A DNA stretch of 57,148 nucleotides from Rhodoplanes elegans. Its GTDB lineage: Bacteria; Pseudomonadota; Alphaproteobacteria; Rhizobiales; Xanthobacteraceae. Position 1 is the first letter of the stretch. Each line of letters opens with the position of its first letter. The notes under the pieces were generated by a model. That model did not search any database. It was not told the DNA's origin and saw only the letters and a list, made by a program, of their open reading frames with translations. The stretch lies in contig NZ_NHSK01000213.1 of assembly GCF_016653355.1 (NCBI RefSeq), positions 1-57,148 of the forward strand, given 5' to 3'. The position numbers and the translations under genes are program-made. Shown in pieces: positions 1 through 11,598 of this stretch.

Positions 1-1054
1 CGCCGGCGCGACCGACCCGCGTCCGGCGGACGCCCGGCCGACCGACGGCACCGCACCGCAGGGCGAGGGCCGGCCGCGCCGCGAGCGCGGGCCGCAGAAG
101 AAGCGCGACAAGCGTGACGTCCACGGCTGGCTGGTCCTCGACAAGCCGGTCGGCATGACCTCGACGCACGCCGTGTCGATCGCCAAGCGGTTGTTCTCGG
201 CCAAGCGGGCCGGCCACGCCGGCACGCTCGACCCGCTGGCGTCCGGCTGCCTGCCGATCGCGCTCGGCGAGGCGACCAAGACCGTCATGTTCGTGATGGA
301 CGGCCGCAAGCGCTACGAGTTCACGGTGCGCTGGGGCGAGGAGCGCGACACCGACGACGCCGAGGGCCGGGTCGTCGCCGAGAGCGCCGACCGCCCGACC
401 CCGGAGGCGATCCGGGCCGCCCTGCCGCAATTCACCGGCACCATCGAGCAGGTGCCGCCGCGCTATTCGGCGATCAAGATCGAGGGCGAGCGCGCCTACG
501 ACATCGCCCGCGACGGCGAGACCGTCGAGCTCAAGGCGCGGCCGGTCGAGATCCACACGCTGGAGCTGATCGACACGCCGGACGCCGACCATGCCGTGTT
601 CGCGGCCGAATGCGGCAAGGGCACCTATGTGCGGGCGATCGCCCGCGACATGGGGCGCCTGCTCGGCTGCCACGGCCACGTCTCGGCGTTGCGCCGCACC
701 GCCGTCGGCCCGTTCGCCCGCGAGGACATGATTCCTCTGGCGGATCTGCAGGCGGTGTGCGATAGAGCCGCGGTTGGCGAGGGAAGCCTCGCCGACACCC
801 TTCTGCCTGTCTCGACCGCGCTGGACGACATCCCGGCGCTGGCCGTCAGTCGGGCGGACGCGGCCAGGCTCCAACGGGGCCAGGCCGTTCTGGTGCGCGG
901 GCGGGACGCCCCCATCGTCCACGGCATCGTGTCCGTGACCGTCTCGGGCCAGCTCCTGGCCCTCGCCGACATGGACCGTGGCGAGATCGTCCCCAAGCGC
1001 GTGTTCAACCTCGCCGGCCTGCATGGCAGAGCCGGCCGAAAGCAAGGTGTTTGA
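1..1054 (+). CDS. truB: tRNA pseudouridine(55) synthase TruB (5' end outside window)
   Basis: TruB makes pseudouridine 55 in the T loop of most tRNAs. The open frame runs from base 2 with no start codon in the window, so the gene is cut at its 5' end; 350 residues are visible. The conserved TruB opening ([15 protein letters not shown]) begins near visible residue 40, after an Arg/Lys/Asp-rich extension. The catalytic aspartate lies in [12 protein letters not shown] (about visible residue 77). Later family segments [14 protein letters not shown] and [12 protein letters not shown] are present, followed by a TruB C-terminal/PUA-like tail. rpsO begins 4 bases after the stop, so the two are almost certainly cotranscribed, as is usual for the nusA-infB-rbfA-truB-rpsO-pnp region. 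Confidence 0.97.
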   Translation, partial: AGATDPRPADARPTDGTAPQGEGRPRRERGPQKKRDKRDVHGWLVLDKPVGMTSTHAVSIAKRLFSAKRAGHAGTLDPLASGCLPIALGEATKTVMFVMDGRKRYEFTVRWGEERDTDDAEGRVVAESADRPTPEAIRAALPQFTGTIEQVPPRYSAIKIEGERAYDIARDGETVELKARPVEIHTLELIDTPDADHAVFAAECGKGTYVRAIARDMGRLLGCHGHVSALRRTAVGPFAREDMIPLADLQAVCDRAAVGEGSLADTLLPVSTALDDIPALAVSRADAARLQRGQAVLVRGRDAPIVHGIVSVTVSGQLLALADMDRGEIVPKRVFNLAGLHGRAGRKQGV

Positions 1055-1058
1055 CCCG

Positions 1059-1328
1059 ATGTCGATCACGACCGCCCGCAAGGCCGAGCTGATCACCACC
1101 CACGGGACCAAGGCCGGCGACACCGGCTCGCCCGAGGTCCAGATCGCGATCCTCTCCGAGCGCATCGCCAACCTGACCGATCACTTCAAGACCCACACCA
1201 AGGACAACCACTCCCGGCGTGGCCTCCTGAAGCTCGTGTCGCAGCGGCGCCAGCTCCTCGACTACCTCAAGCGGACCGAAGAGAGCCGCTACAAGGCGAT
1301 CATCGAGAAGCTCGGCATCCGTCGCTGA
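1059..1328 (+). CDS. rpsO: 30S ribosomal protein S15
   Basis: The 89-residue product matches bacterial S15 along its whole length (motifs [33 protein letters not shown]). S15 binds the central domain of 16S rRNA early in 30S assembly and commonly represses its own translation. The ATG at 1059 was chosen because [11 protein letters not shown] is the normal S15 N-terminus; the frame stays open upstream, but that part overlaps truB. It lies 4 bases after truB and 455 bases before pnp, the usual gene order. Confidence 0.98.
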   Translation: MSITTARKAELITTHGTKAGDTGSPEVQIAILSERIANLTDHFKTHTKDNHSRRGLLKLVSQRRQLLDYLKRTEESRYKAIIEKLGIRR

Positions 1329-1783
1329 GCCTTTTTCGCGGGCCGATCCGTCGGCGGGCCGATCCCGCCGACGGCCGAGGCCCGCCCCGCGAGACGATGC
1401 GGCGCAGGTCGCCGCACCGATGCCGCCCCGGTCCCGGCCTGCGGGACCATGCGGGCGGGAGGCGACCGAAAGGTCCGGAGCGCAGCGAATTCGGTCGGAG
1501 TGGCGCTCCGGCGGCGGGACCGAACGGTCCGGACCGAAACGGTCCGGGTCCGGATGTCCGGGCTCCGATGACCGGAACCGGACAGGTCCGAGACGCCGTG
1601 CCGAATGCGGCGGCCCGTCGCCGCCGACCGAGCCGGGCGAGGCCGCCCGGCGAACGCTGGAGATCGCCATGGCAGGATCGCCGGACGCTGTCGCGGGTCG
1701 CGCCTTCGGGCGCGCGCGGCAGCCTCTCGCCGTCTTGCTCATGGCTGTCCGAGGCATCCCCCAAACCATGAGAGAAGACCAAG
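1329..1783. other. rpsO-pnp intergenic region with strong hairpins and GGTCCG repeats
   Basis: These 455 bases show no convincing gene. Shortly after the rpsO stop there is a GC-rich hairpin (arms CCGTCGGCGGG and CCCGCCGACGG, about 1349-1375). Between about 1470 and 1590 the hexamer GGTCCG/CGGACC recurs many times in direct and inverted order, giving several alternative stems. In many bacteria the rpsO-pnp spacer carries the pnp promoter and an RNase III-cut stem through which PNPase represses itself; that role here is inference. Confidence 0.5.
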
Positions 1784-3946
<2,163 letters not shown>

Positions 3947-3984
3947 CCGCCCCCTCTGCGTCGGCTCACCGACCACGGAATGCG

Positions 3985-4017
3985 ACGGGGCGGCCCACGG
4001 GCCGCCCCGTTTGCTTA
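3985..4017 (+). terminator. Intrinsic terminator after pnp
   Basis: ACGGGGCGGCCCA and its complement form a near-perfect stem at 3986-4010, followed by a T-rich run. It sits about 40 bases after the pnp stop codon and ends the truB-rpsO-pnp transcript. Confidence 0.8.
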
Positions 4018-4050
4018 TCAGATGACGCGTTTCGTCGTGCTCACGACCGG

Positions 4051-4197
4051 CGCCTCGCTTCACCTCTCCCCAGCGGGGAGAGGTCGGGGCTCGCGCGCCA
4101 GCGCGAGCTCCGGGTGAGGGGGTGCCGCCCTCTCGATCAAACAAATCGGCGTCGGGCCCCCCTCACCCCAGCCCTCTCCCCGCCGGGGAGAGGGAGC
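4051..4197 (+). repeat. Host intergenic palindromic repeat, type A (copy 1)
   Basis: A roughly 147-base composite palindrome bounded by CTCTCCCCAGCGGGGAGAG at one end and CTCTCCCCGCCGGGGAGAG at the other, with a variable central hairpin (CTCGCGC...GCGCGAG) and GGTGAGGGGGTGCCG. A clearly homologous copy lies in the opposite orientation at 55,777-55,925, in which the central stem has changed on both arms together. Such elements are common between genes in Hyphomicrobiales. Confidence 0.8.
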
Positions 4198-4257
4198 CGC
4201 GCCGTGCTCGCCGTATTCGCTGAGAACACCCGCCTCGTCGATCGCGCATCGCACCTC

Positions 4258-4380
4258 TCCCCTCATGGTGAGGAGCGGCCGCAGGCCGCGTCTCGAACCA
4301 TGCGGCCCCACGCGGAGGCCACCCTCGCCCTTCGAGACGCGAACCTTCGGTTCGCTCCTCAGGGTGAGGGTGGAGAGACG
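4258..4380 (+). repeat. Host intergenic palindromic repeat, type B (copy 1)
   Basis: It begins CTCATGGTGAGGAGCGGCCG, continues with GTCTCGAACCATGCGGCC, and closes with CCCTTCGAGACGC and CTCCTCAGGGTGAGG, so the two ends are inverted. Related copies lie at 5580-5690, 52,796-52,913 and 55,977-56,115. These are widespread alphaproteobacterial intergenic palindromes. Confidence 0.8.
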
Positions 4381-4402
4381 TCCGTCGAAATGCCGGCCCC
4401 GA

Positions 4403-5410
4403 TCAATCGATCGGCAGCGGTGCGGCGGGGTCGACGAGCTTCGCCTCGCGCAGCGCGCGCCAGAAGTCGGCCGGCACCTTTTCGGCGAGCGCGGCGCGGT
4501 CCTCGGCGATGCGGCTCGGCCGGCTGGCGCCCGGGATCACCGCCACGACGGCCGGGTGGGCGAGCGAGAACTGCAGCCCGGCCGCCTTCATCGAGACGCC
4601 GTGGCGGTCGGCGATCGCCTTGATGCGCGCCACCTTCTCCAGGATGGCGGGGCGCGCCGGCGCGTATTCGAAGTTCGGGCCGCCGACCAGCGCGCCCGAG
4701 CTGTAGGGACCGCCGACCACGATGCCGACGCCGCGCTCCGCTGCCGTCGGCATCACGCGCTGCAGCGCGCGCGAATGGTCGAGCAGCGTGTAGCGCCCGG
4801 CGAGCAGACAGACGTCCGGGCGCGGCTCCTGCAGCCCGAGCAGCAGCTCGACCGCCTCGACCCGGTTGACGCCGATGCCCCAGCCCTTGATCACGCCCTC
4901 GTCGCGCAGGCGATCGAGCGCCCGGAACGCGCCCGTGCGGGCCGTGTCGAACACGGCGAGCCACTCGTCGCGATAGAAGTCCTGCGCCACGTCATGGACG
5001 AAGGCGATCTCGACATGGTCGGTGCGCAGCCGCTTCAGGCTGCCTTCGATCGAGCGCAGCGTGCCGTCCGCCGTGTAGTCGTTGACCACGCGGTTCGGCC
5101 GGCCATGCGCGAACACGCCGGCCTTCTCGCCCTGATCGCGGGCGGCGACCTCGACCTCGTCGAGGACCACGCGGCCGACCTTGGTGCTGATCACGAACGC
5201 GCCGCGCGGCTTGCCGGCGAGCGCCTCGCCGAGGCGGATCTCCGCCAGGCCGGCGCCGTAGAACGGCGCGGTGTCGTAGTAGCGGATGCCGTCGCTCCAG
5301 GCCGCCTCGACGGTCGCCAGCGCCTCGGCCTCGGGAATGTCACGGAACATGTTGCCGAGGGGCGCCGCCCCGAAGCCCATCGTGCCGGGCAGAATGTCCT
5401 TGATCGCCAT
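4403..5410 (-). CDS. Aldo/keto reductase (D-threo-aldose 1-dehydrogenase / pyridoxal 4-dehydrogenase type)
   Basis: The 335-residue product is an NAD(P)-dependent TIM-barrel oxidoreductase. The active-site sequence YYDTAPFYGAG carries the catalytic Asp and Tyr; STKVGR supplies the Lys and FVHDV the His. The C-terminal part (GASRPSRIAED) is the usual cofactor-binding end. The subfamily with PLGNMFRDIPEAEALATVEAAW and the FYGAGLAEIRLG active-site region acts on L-fucose, D-threo-aldoses or pyridoxal; the sequence does not decide the substrate. The ATG at 5410 (MAIKDILPGTMGFG) was chosen over longer starts because upstream codons run into a host repeat. It stands alone, convergent with pnp. Confidence 0.85.
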   Translation of the reverse strand: MAIKDILPGTMGFGAAPLGNMFRDIPEAEALATVEAAWSDGIRYYDTAPFYGAGLAEIRLGEALAGKPRGAFVISTKVGRVVLDEVEVAARDQGEKAGVFAHGRPNRVVNDYTADGTLRSIEGSLKRLRTDHVEIAFVHDVAQDFYRDEWLAVFDTARTGAFRALDRLRDEGVIKGWGIGVNRVEAVELLLGLQEPRPDVCLLAGRYTLLDHSRALQRVMPTAAERGVGIVVGGPYSSGALVGGPNFEYAPARPAILEKVARIKAIADRHGVSMKAAGLQFSLAHPAVVAVIPGASRPSRIAEDRAALAEKVPADFWRALREAKLVDPAAPLPID

Positions 5411-5579
5411 GGTCCGTGTCGTCCTGTCTGCAGTGCGCTGGGGGTGTCGCCGGCCGTACATGGCCGCCGATCGTCGACGCCCGGGATGTAGGGACCAGGG
5501 TGCGGATCCGCCAGCGAACGCAGCTCCGCTCCGTGTCCCGGGCGCGGCGCGACGCGCCGGTCGACCTGGAACTCGACCC

Positions 5580-5690
5580 GTCATCCTGAGGCGCTCGCCG
5601 GAGGCGAGCCTCGAAGGATGCGGCCCGGGCCGTCGCCCTTCGAGGCTCGGGCTTCGCCCGAGCACCTCAGGGTGACGGTTGGAGGCGGGA
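5580..5690. repeat. Host intergenic palindromic repeat, type B variant
   Basis: CATCCTGAGGCGCTCGCCGG ... CCTCGAAGGATGCGG ... CCCTTCGAGGCTCGGGC ... CACCTCAGGGTGACGG: two hairpins with inverted ends, of the same general type as the copies at 4258, 52,796 and 55,977. It fills the 300-base gap between the aldo/keto reductase and bluB; I see no gene there. Confidence 0.75.
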
Positions 5691-5710
5691 TTCCAGCAAT
5701 CGCGGTCGCC

Positions 5711-6562
<852 letters not shown>

Positions 6563-7666
6563 TCACCGGTCGGTGCGGTAGCGCGACAGCTTGTCCTCGT
6601 CGATGACGACGCCGGTGCCGGGAAGGTCGCGCACCCTCAGCTCGCCCCCCTCGATCCGCAACGGCTCCGCCAGAAGGTCGTCGCTCATGTCGAGGAAGTT
6701 CGACAGCTCGCCGGCCCGCTCCGCCGTCCCCTTGTAGGCGGCGCCGAACACCAGCGACGCCATGGTGCCGACCTGACCGTCGATCTGGTTGCCGATATAG
6801 GTGTCGACGCCGAGTGCCTCGCACAGGAACAGGACCCGCTGCGAGCCGGTGAAGCCGGTGCGCGCCGTCTTGATCGAGATCGCCGTCGCCGATCCGTCGA
6901 GCAGGGCGCGCGCCGCCTCGGCCGGGCGCGACACCGATTCGTCGGCGAAGAACGGAATCGCCGTGCGGCCGACCAGCCAGCGGCGCCCGAGCACGTCGTC
7001 GGCCGGGTTCAGCTCCTCGGCCATCAGGAGATCGAGGTCGTCCATGGCGCGCAGCGCGCGCGCCGCCTCGGCCGCGCTCCAGCCGCGGTTGCCGTCGATG
7101 TAGAGATCGACGGCATCGCCGAAATGCGCTCGCAGCGCGCGGCAGACCGCGACGTCGCGCGCGATGGGACGCCGCCCGACCTTGATCTTGAAGGTGGTGA
7201 TTCCGTAGGTCTCGTGGATGCGCTGCGCAAGCGCGACGGTGCGGTCCGGATCGTCGAAGCCGACCATGTGGCTGACCCGCATGCGGTCCGTGTAGCCGCC
7301 GAGCAGCGACGTGACGGGCCGGCCGAGAACCTTGCCGACGACGTCCCAGATCGCGATGTCGAGCGCCCCCTTGGCGCAGGGGTTGCCGACCGTGCGGTCG
7401 AGCCGGGCGTGGATCTTCTCGCGGTCGAGCACGTCGAGCCCGACGATCTGCGGCGCGAAGATCGTGTCGATCACGGCCCGGATGCCGCCCTGCGTCTCGC
7501 CATAGGTGAACGGCCGGGGCGGCGCCTCGGCATGGCCGACCACGCCGTCCTCGCCGTGCACCCGCACCAGCACGTGCTCGGCGACATGCACCTCGCCGGA
7601 CGCGAAGGCGAGCGGCCGCGTGTAGGGAATCGAGAACGGGATCGCCTCGACCTTGGTGATCTTCAT
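6563..7666 (-). CDS. Mandelate racemase/muconate lactonizing enzyme family protein (muconate cycloisomerase-like)
   Basis: This enolase-superfamily enzyme has 367 residues, a capping domain and a TIM barrel. The barrel shows the KxK motif (TFKIKVGR), metal ligands in YIDGNRGWS, MAEELN and FFADES, and the later lysine in SIKTARTG, the MLE-subgroup arrangement. It would convert cis,cis-muconate to muconolactone or act on a related acid or dipeptide. Its ATG overlaps the LysR stop by four bases (ATGA), so the two are translationally coupled. A muconolactone isomerase lies 2.4 kb away, which favours an aromatic-degradation role, though catechol dioxygenase genes are not in the window. Confidence 0.85.
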   Translation of the reverse strand: MKITKVEAIPFSIPYTRPLAFASGEVHVAEHVLVRVHGEDGVVGHAEAPPRPFTYGETQGGIRAVIDTIFAPQIVGLDVLDREKIHARLDRTVGNPCAKGALDIAIWDVVGKVLGRPVTSLLGGYTDRMRVSHMVGFDDPDRTVALAQRIHETYGITTFKIKVGRRPIARDVAVCRALRAHFGDAVDLYIDGNRGWSAAEAARALRAMDDLDLLMAEELNPADDVLGRRWLVGRTAIPFFADESVSRPAEAARALLDGSATAISIKTARTGFTGSQRVLFLCEALGVDTYIGNQIDGQVGTMASLVFGAAYKGTAERAGELSNFLDMSDDLLAEPLRIEGGELRVRDLPGTGVVIDEDKLSRYRTDR

Positions 7667-8598
7667 GCGTCACTCTCGGGATATCGGGTCGCGCCGATGA
7701 ACAGGTCGGCCTCGTCGAGGGCGCACAGCGCGCGGCGCACCAGCGGCGAGTTGCTCTGCGCCCGCCAGGCGAGCGCGATGTCGATGTACTCGGTCATGCC
7801 GAGATCGACGAACCTGATCCCGGACTGCAGCTGATCCTTCGCCAGGCCCTGGGCCGAGCGCGGCACCAGGGCGACGCCGAGGCCGGCGGCCACCAGGCCC
7901 AGCATGGTGCCCGTGTCGCCGACCTCGACGAGGCCGGTCGGGACGAAGCCGGCCTTGGCGCACTGGGTCAGCACGGCGTCGCGCACCACCGAGCCGGAGG
8001 CCTCCGGAAAGGTCACGAAGGGCTCGTCGCACAGATCCTCGAGCCGGATCTGATCACGTCCGGCGAGCCGGTGGCCGGCGGCGATCACCAGCACCAGCGG
8101 GTCGCGGCCGACCACCCGGTAGGCGAGGCCCGCGGCCCGCATCGGAAGCCGCAGCAGCGCGAGGTCGATCTCGCGGTCCAGCAGGGCGCGCTCCTGGGCC
8201 GAGGTGAACATGCCGGCCGTGATCTTGAGCCGCACGCCGGGCATCGCCCGCTCGACGATCCCGACCATGCGGGGCAGCAGCGTCTGGCTGACCGAGCCGA
8301 CCGCGCCGAGGCGCAGCGGACCGTCCTTGCCGGACCCGAGATGGCGGACCTGCTCCTCCAGGCGGGCGACCTGCGCCAGCAGCACCCGGCCCTCGGCCAG
8401 GAGCTCCTCGCCGGTCCGGGTGACCACCACCGAGCGGGTGGTGCGGAACAGCAGCTCCGCCTTCAGCGTCTCCTCCAGGCGCCGGACGCGCTGCGACACC
8501 TGGGCGAGCGAGATGCCGAGGCGCTCGGCGGCGCGCCCGAAATGCTGCTCCTCCGCCACCGCGACGAACGCCCGCAGATCGCCCAGGTCCATGCTCAT
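7663..8598 (-). CDS. LysR-type transcriptional regulator
   Basis: A 311-residue LysR protein: N-terminal winged helix (DLRAFVAVAEEQHFGRAAERLGISLAQVSQRVRRLEE, residues about 5-42), linker helix, and a periplasmic-binding-like co-inducer domain (from about 90). CatR/BenM-type regulators of this class sense muconate. Two starts are possible, at 8598 (MSMDL) and 8592 (MDLGD); the second is better placed behind GGGGA. It lies 26 bases after the Bug receptor gene and overlaps the cycloisomerase by four bases, so receptor, regulator and enzyme form one minus-strand operon. That the regulator sits inside the operon rather than divergent from it is somewhat unusual. Confidence 0.88.
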   Translation of the reverse strand: MSMDLGDLRAFVAVAEEQHFGRAAERLGISLAQVSQRVRRLEETLKAELLFRTTRSVVVTRTGEELLAEGRVLLAQVARLEEQVRHLGSGKDGPLRLGAVGSVSQTLLPRMVGIVERAMPGVRLKITAGMFTSAQERALLDREIDLALLRLPMRAAGLAYRVVGRDPLVLVIAAGHRLAGRDQIRLEDLCDEPFVTFPEASGSVVRDAVLTQCAKAGFVPTGLVEVGDTGTMLGLVAAGLGVALVPRSAQGLAKDQLQSGIRFVDLGMTEYIDIALAWRAQSNSPLVRRALCALDEADLFIGATRYPESDA

Positions 8599-8624
8599 CC
8601 CCCAGACCGTCTCGTGGTCTCGGC

Positions 8625-9605
8625 TCACTGGCTGGCGCGAATCCCCGCCGTCTCGACGACGCGCTCCCACTTCTTCACCTCGCGCGCCGTGTGCGCGGCG
8701 AGTTCCTCGGCCGACGACGCGACGATGCGGCCGCTCACGTCGTCGAAGCGCTTGGCGAGATCCGGATCGGCGAGCGCCTTGCGCAGATCGGCCGACAGCT
8801 TGGCGACCACGGCGGGCGGCGTCTTTGCCGTCACGTAGACGGCCCACCAGTTGCTCATCTCGTAGCCCGGAAGGCCGCTCTCCGCCACGGTCGGCACGTC
8901 GGGGAGCTGGGCGATCCGGTCCTTCGTGGTCACCGCGATGGCCCGCACCTTGCCGCCCTGCACCTGCGGCAGGGCCGTCGAGGCGTTGTCGAACATCACG
9001 TCGATGCGCCCCGTGATCAGATCGGTCAGCGCCGGGCTGCTGCCGCGATACGGCACATGCGTGATGTCGACGCCGGCCTGCTGCTTGAACAGCTCGGCCG
9101 CGAGATGCAGCGACGAGCCGATCCCGGCCGAGGCATAGCTGGACGAGCCCTTCTTCACATGCGCGAGCAGATCGGGAATCGTCTTCACGTCGGAGATCGC
9201 CGGCACGATCACCACGTTGGGAGTCTCGAGCGCGAGCGTCAGCGGTGCCAGATCCTTGAGCGGGTCGAACGGCAGCGACTTGAACAGCGCCACGTTCGCC
9301 GCGACCGCGACGGAGGCGAGCACGAGCGTGTGCCCGTCGGGCTGCGCCCGGACGGCCGCCGTGATGCCGATGTTCGAGCCGGCGCCCGGCATGTTCTCGA
9401 CGATGATGGTGCGGCCGTAGAGGGCGCCGAGCTTCTCGGCGATCGCGCGGCCGATGATGTCGGCGGCCCCGCCCGCCGCGAACGGCACGATCAGGCGCAT
9501 CTGGCCGGACGGGAAGTCCTGCGCCCGCACGGCGGTGGAGGCGGCGGCCGTGGAGGCGGCGGCGATCACGGCGACGATCAGAGACAGGCGCTTGAGCAGG
9601 GACAT
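8625..9605 (-). CDS. Tripartite tricarboxylate transporter substrate-binding protein (Bug/TctC family)
   Basis: A 326-residue periplasmic binding protein with a Sec signal peptide (MSLLKRLSLIVAVIAAASTA, cleaved near VRAQ). Family landmarks are RLIVPFAAGGAADIIGR, ENMPGAGSNIG, HVPYRGSSPALTDLI and the C-terminal LAAHTAREVKKWERVVE. Bug receptors bind carboxylates, including aromatic acids, through backbone and water contacts. No TctA/TctB membrane genes are nearby, as is usual for Bug proteins. As first gene of an operon with a LysR regulator and a muconate-cycloisomerase-like enzyme it could serve uptake or sensing of an aromatic acid. Confidence 0.9.
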   Translation of the reverse strand: MSLLKRLSLIVAVIAAASTAAASTAVRAQDFPSGQMRLIVPFAAGGAADIIGRAIAEKLGALYGRTIIVENMPGAGSNIGITAAVRAQPDGHTLVLASVAVAANVALFKSLPFDPLKDLAPLTLALETPNVVIVPAISDVKTIPDLLAHVKKGSSSYASAGIGSSLHLAAELFKQQAGVDITHVPYRGSSPALTDLITGRIDVMFDNASTALPQVQGGKVRAIAVTTKDRIAQLPDVPTVAESGLPGYEMSNWWAVYVTAKTPPAVVAKLSADLRKALADPDLAKRFDDVSGRIVASSAEELAAHTAREVKKWERVVETAGIRASQ

Positions 9606-10047
9606 GAGACACCCTCAGGCGTTGACGATCGAGGACAGTGCGGCGAGCGGCGATCGAGCGGGCGGGACGGCGCCGCAGCGCCGGTCCGGTCGCCCGGCGA
9701 GACCATCATGGCCCCGCGGCGATCGATCAGGAAACGAGGTCCGCCCACGGTCTGTAGGTGAAGCCCGGCTCGCCTGTCAACGCGACCCGGGTGCCGGAAA
9801 CCCTTGCGGCGTCGATTGTTTCGGCGCCTCCGCCATTGTCTCGAAAGACTGAACAATGGGCTCCGGCGCCGCGGCTCTCACGGCCGGAGCGACGTTGAAA
9901 CGACCCTGCGATGTTGCTAGAGCGGCGTCGCCGCGGCCGCGCGACACGATCGACCCGCGTCGGCGGGCGCGACGCGACACGAAGCCGAGCCGCCACGGCT
10001 CACGAAGCCGCGGCTCACCAGGCCACGGCGCACGAGGGAGAAGGCCG
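9606..10047. other. Intergenic region between divergent Bug operon and muconolactone isomerase gene
   Basis: These 442 bases separate the divergent genes and must hold both promoters. Short frames exist on both strands but none has a recognisable protein pattern or ribosome-binding site. A LysR-type operator would be expected here; I see T-N11-A-like pairs but none I would single out. Confidence 0.4.
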
Positions 10048-10332
10048 ATGCTCTATCTGGTCCGCATGGACGTGACGCCGCCGCGCGACATGGACCCGGA
10101 GGAGTTTGCTCGGATCAAGGCGCGTGAGAAGGACTACGCGCTCGCCCTGCAGCGCGACGGCCGCTGGCGCCACATCTGGCGCGTCGTCGGGGAGTACAGC
10201 AACTACTCGATCTTCGACGTGGCGGGGAACGACGAGCTGCACCGGATCCTGCAGGACCTGCCGCTGTTTCCCTACATGCGCATCGCGGTGACGCCGCTCG
10301 CCACCCATCCGTCCGATCTCGCCGCGCAATGA
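10048..10332 (+). CDS. catC: Muconolactone delta-isomerase
   Basis: The 94-residue product matches CatC: MLYLVRMDVTPPRDMD at the start, then KAREKDYALALQRDGRWRHIWRVVGEYSNYSIFDV and the ending LPLFPYMRIAVTPLATHPSDL. CatC converts muconolactone to 3-oxoadipate enol-lactone in the catechol branch of the beta-ketoadipate pathway and forms a decamer of small barrels. A strong ribosome-binding site (GAGGGAGAAGG) precedes the ATG at 10,048. Its divergent position next to the muconate-cycloisomerase-like operon supports a shared pathway. Confidence 0.93.
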   Translation: MLYLVRMDVTPPRDMDPEEFARIKAREKDYALALQRDGRWRHIWRVVGEYSNYSIFDVAGNDELHRILQDLPLFPYMRIAVTPLATHPSDLAAQ

Positions 10333-10401
10333 CGCGGACGTCGCGGTCACGCGGTACGATCCCGCGTCGCGATCGCGGCGGCCGGTGCGGTGCGGTGTGC
10401 G

Positions 10402-10857
10402 TCAGTCGTGCGAGCGCACCGCGAGCGGCGTCGGATAGGGCTCGACGCGCAGCGACTCGTGGGCCAAGAGCCCGACCTTCTGACGCGGCGCCTGCTCCAG
10501 CTCGCCGGTCGCCGCCTTGCGCACCGCGTACTGCCAGGCGGTGAGCTCGCCGCGGGTCTTCAGCGCGCGCGCCACCGCACCGGCGTCGCGCCCGCCCAGC
10601 GCATCGAGCTCGGCGTCGGAGAGGCCGATGACGATCTCGTCCTTGACGGTGACGATCTTGAACAGCGTGGTCATCGACGTCTCCGGAAGCTTGGCCTGGG
10701 CGTGCAGCGTGCCCGGATCGGGCGTGCGGGTCTCGGTGCGGATGTCGGTCGCGCGGACGTCGGTCGCGCTCTGGGCGGCGGCCGGGCCGGCGATCACGGG
10801 CGCCGCGGCCGCGGCGGCGAGGCCGGCGACGAGGCGCCGGCGGACGATGTCGGGCAT
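10402..10857 (-). CDS. Exported protein of unknown function with twin-arginine-like signal
   Basis: A 151-residue product that I do not recognise. It starts MPDIVRRRLVAGLAAAAAAP, a basic segment with consecutive arginines and an Ala-rich hydrophobic stretch ending AAAQS, so export by Tat or Sec is likely. The mature part contains FKIVTVKDEIVIGLSDAELDALGG and AWQYAVRKAATGELEQAPRQKVGLLAHESLRVEPYPTP, with no cysteine pairs or membrane segments. The ATG at 10,857 follows a purine-rich GAGGGGGAGCTTCC. It converges on catC and is followed at distance by the DUF952 gene on the same strand. Confidence 0.65.
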   Translation of the reverse strand: MPDIVRRRLVAGLAAAAAAPVIAGPAAAQSATDVRATDIRTETRTPDPGTLHAQAKLPETSMTTLFKIVTVKDEIVIGLSDAELDALGGRDAGAVARALKTRGELTAWQYAVRKAATGELEQAPRQKVGLLAHESLRVEPYPTPLAVRSHD

Positions 10858-11026
10858 GGAAGCTCCCCCTCGAACGGAGGCGGCGCAGGCCGCGTGGCCG
10901 GGCGTCTCGCCGGCGAGACGCGACACGGCCGTCCCGGCTCTTGGTCGCGGCCTCGCGACCGGAGGTTCAGGAGAACCGTCGCGCTCCTTGTCGCGCCCCC
11001 TCGCAGGGCGGCGAGGCGGCGGCCGG

Positions 11027-11380
11027 TCAGCCGAGCGCGGGGATGCGGACGCCGCCGTCCGGCCCGGTCTCCAGCGGCGCCACGGCCGTCACGGCGCTCA
11101 GCGGCAGCGGGCCGTAGAGATGCGGGAAGAGATCGCCGCCGCGCGACGGCTCGAAGCGCAGCGCCTGGCCGAGCGCCGCGGTGGCGACCGTGACCAGCAC
11201 CAGGTCGCGCTGCCCGGAGAAATGCTTGCGGGCCGTCTCGGCGAGCTGGGCCGCGGTCGAGAAATGGATGTATCCGTCGGCGAGGTCGACCGGCGCGCCC
11301 TTGAACACGCCGCTCGATTCGGCCTCGCGCCACAGGGCGGCGGGGCAGATCTTGTACACGTGCGCGTCGGCCGGGCTCAT
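11027..11380 (-). CDS. DUF952 family protein
   Basis: The 117-residue product fits DUF952: HVYKICPAALWREAESSGVF, then GAPVDLADGYIHFSTAAQLAETARKHF, and LFPHLYGPLPLSAVTAVAPL. The family resembles small glutathione-S-transferase-associated or ADP-ribose-binding folds but its biochemical role is unknown. The ATG at 11,380 gives MSPADAHVYK, preferred over an upstream frame extension rich in Ala/Pro; GGAGAATC upstream can serve as ribosome-binding site. It is an ordinary host gene. Confidence 0.85.
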   Translation of the reverse strand: MSPADAHVYKICPAALWREAESSGVFKGAPVDLADGYIHFSTAAQLAETARKHFSGQRDLVLVTVATAALGQALRFEPSRGGDLFPHLYGPLPLSAVTAVAPLETGPDGGVRIPALG

Positions 11381-11598
11381 CCGATTCTCCTCGTCGTCCG
11401 CCCCTGATAACGGCGCCGGGGTCGGCACGCGAGCCCGGCCGCCGCAGGTCCGGCCTGCGGCCGACCGCCGCGCGACCGGCGGCTGCGCCGACGCGAACCA
11501 CGGCCGCGGTACCGCGTTGAGGCTCGGATGTGCTCTGCCGCCGGCGCCTGCGTGGCGCCGGTGCGCCGGGCCGAAACACGATCATCGCCGGAACCGCC

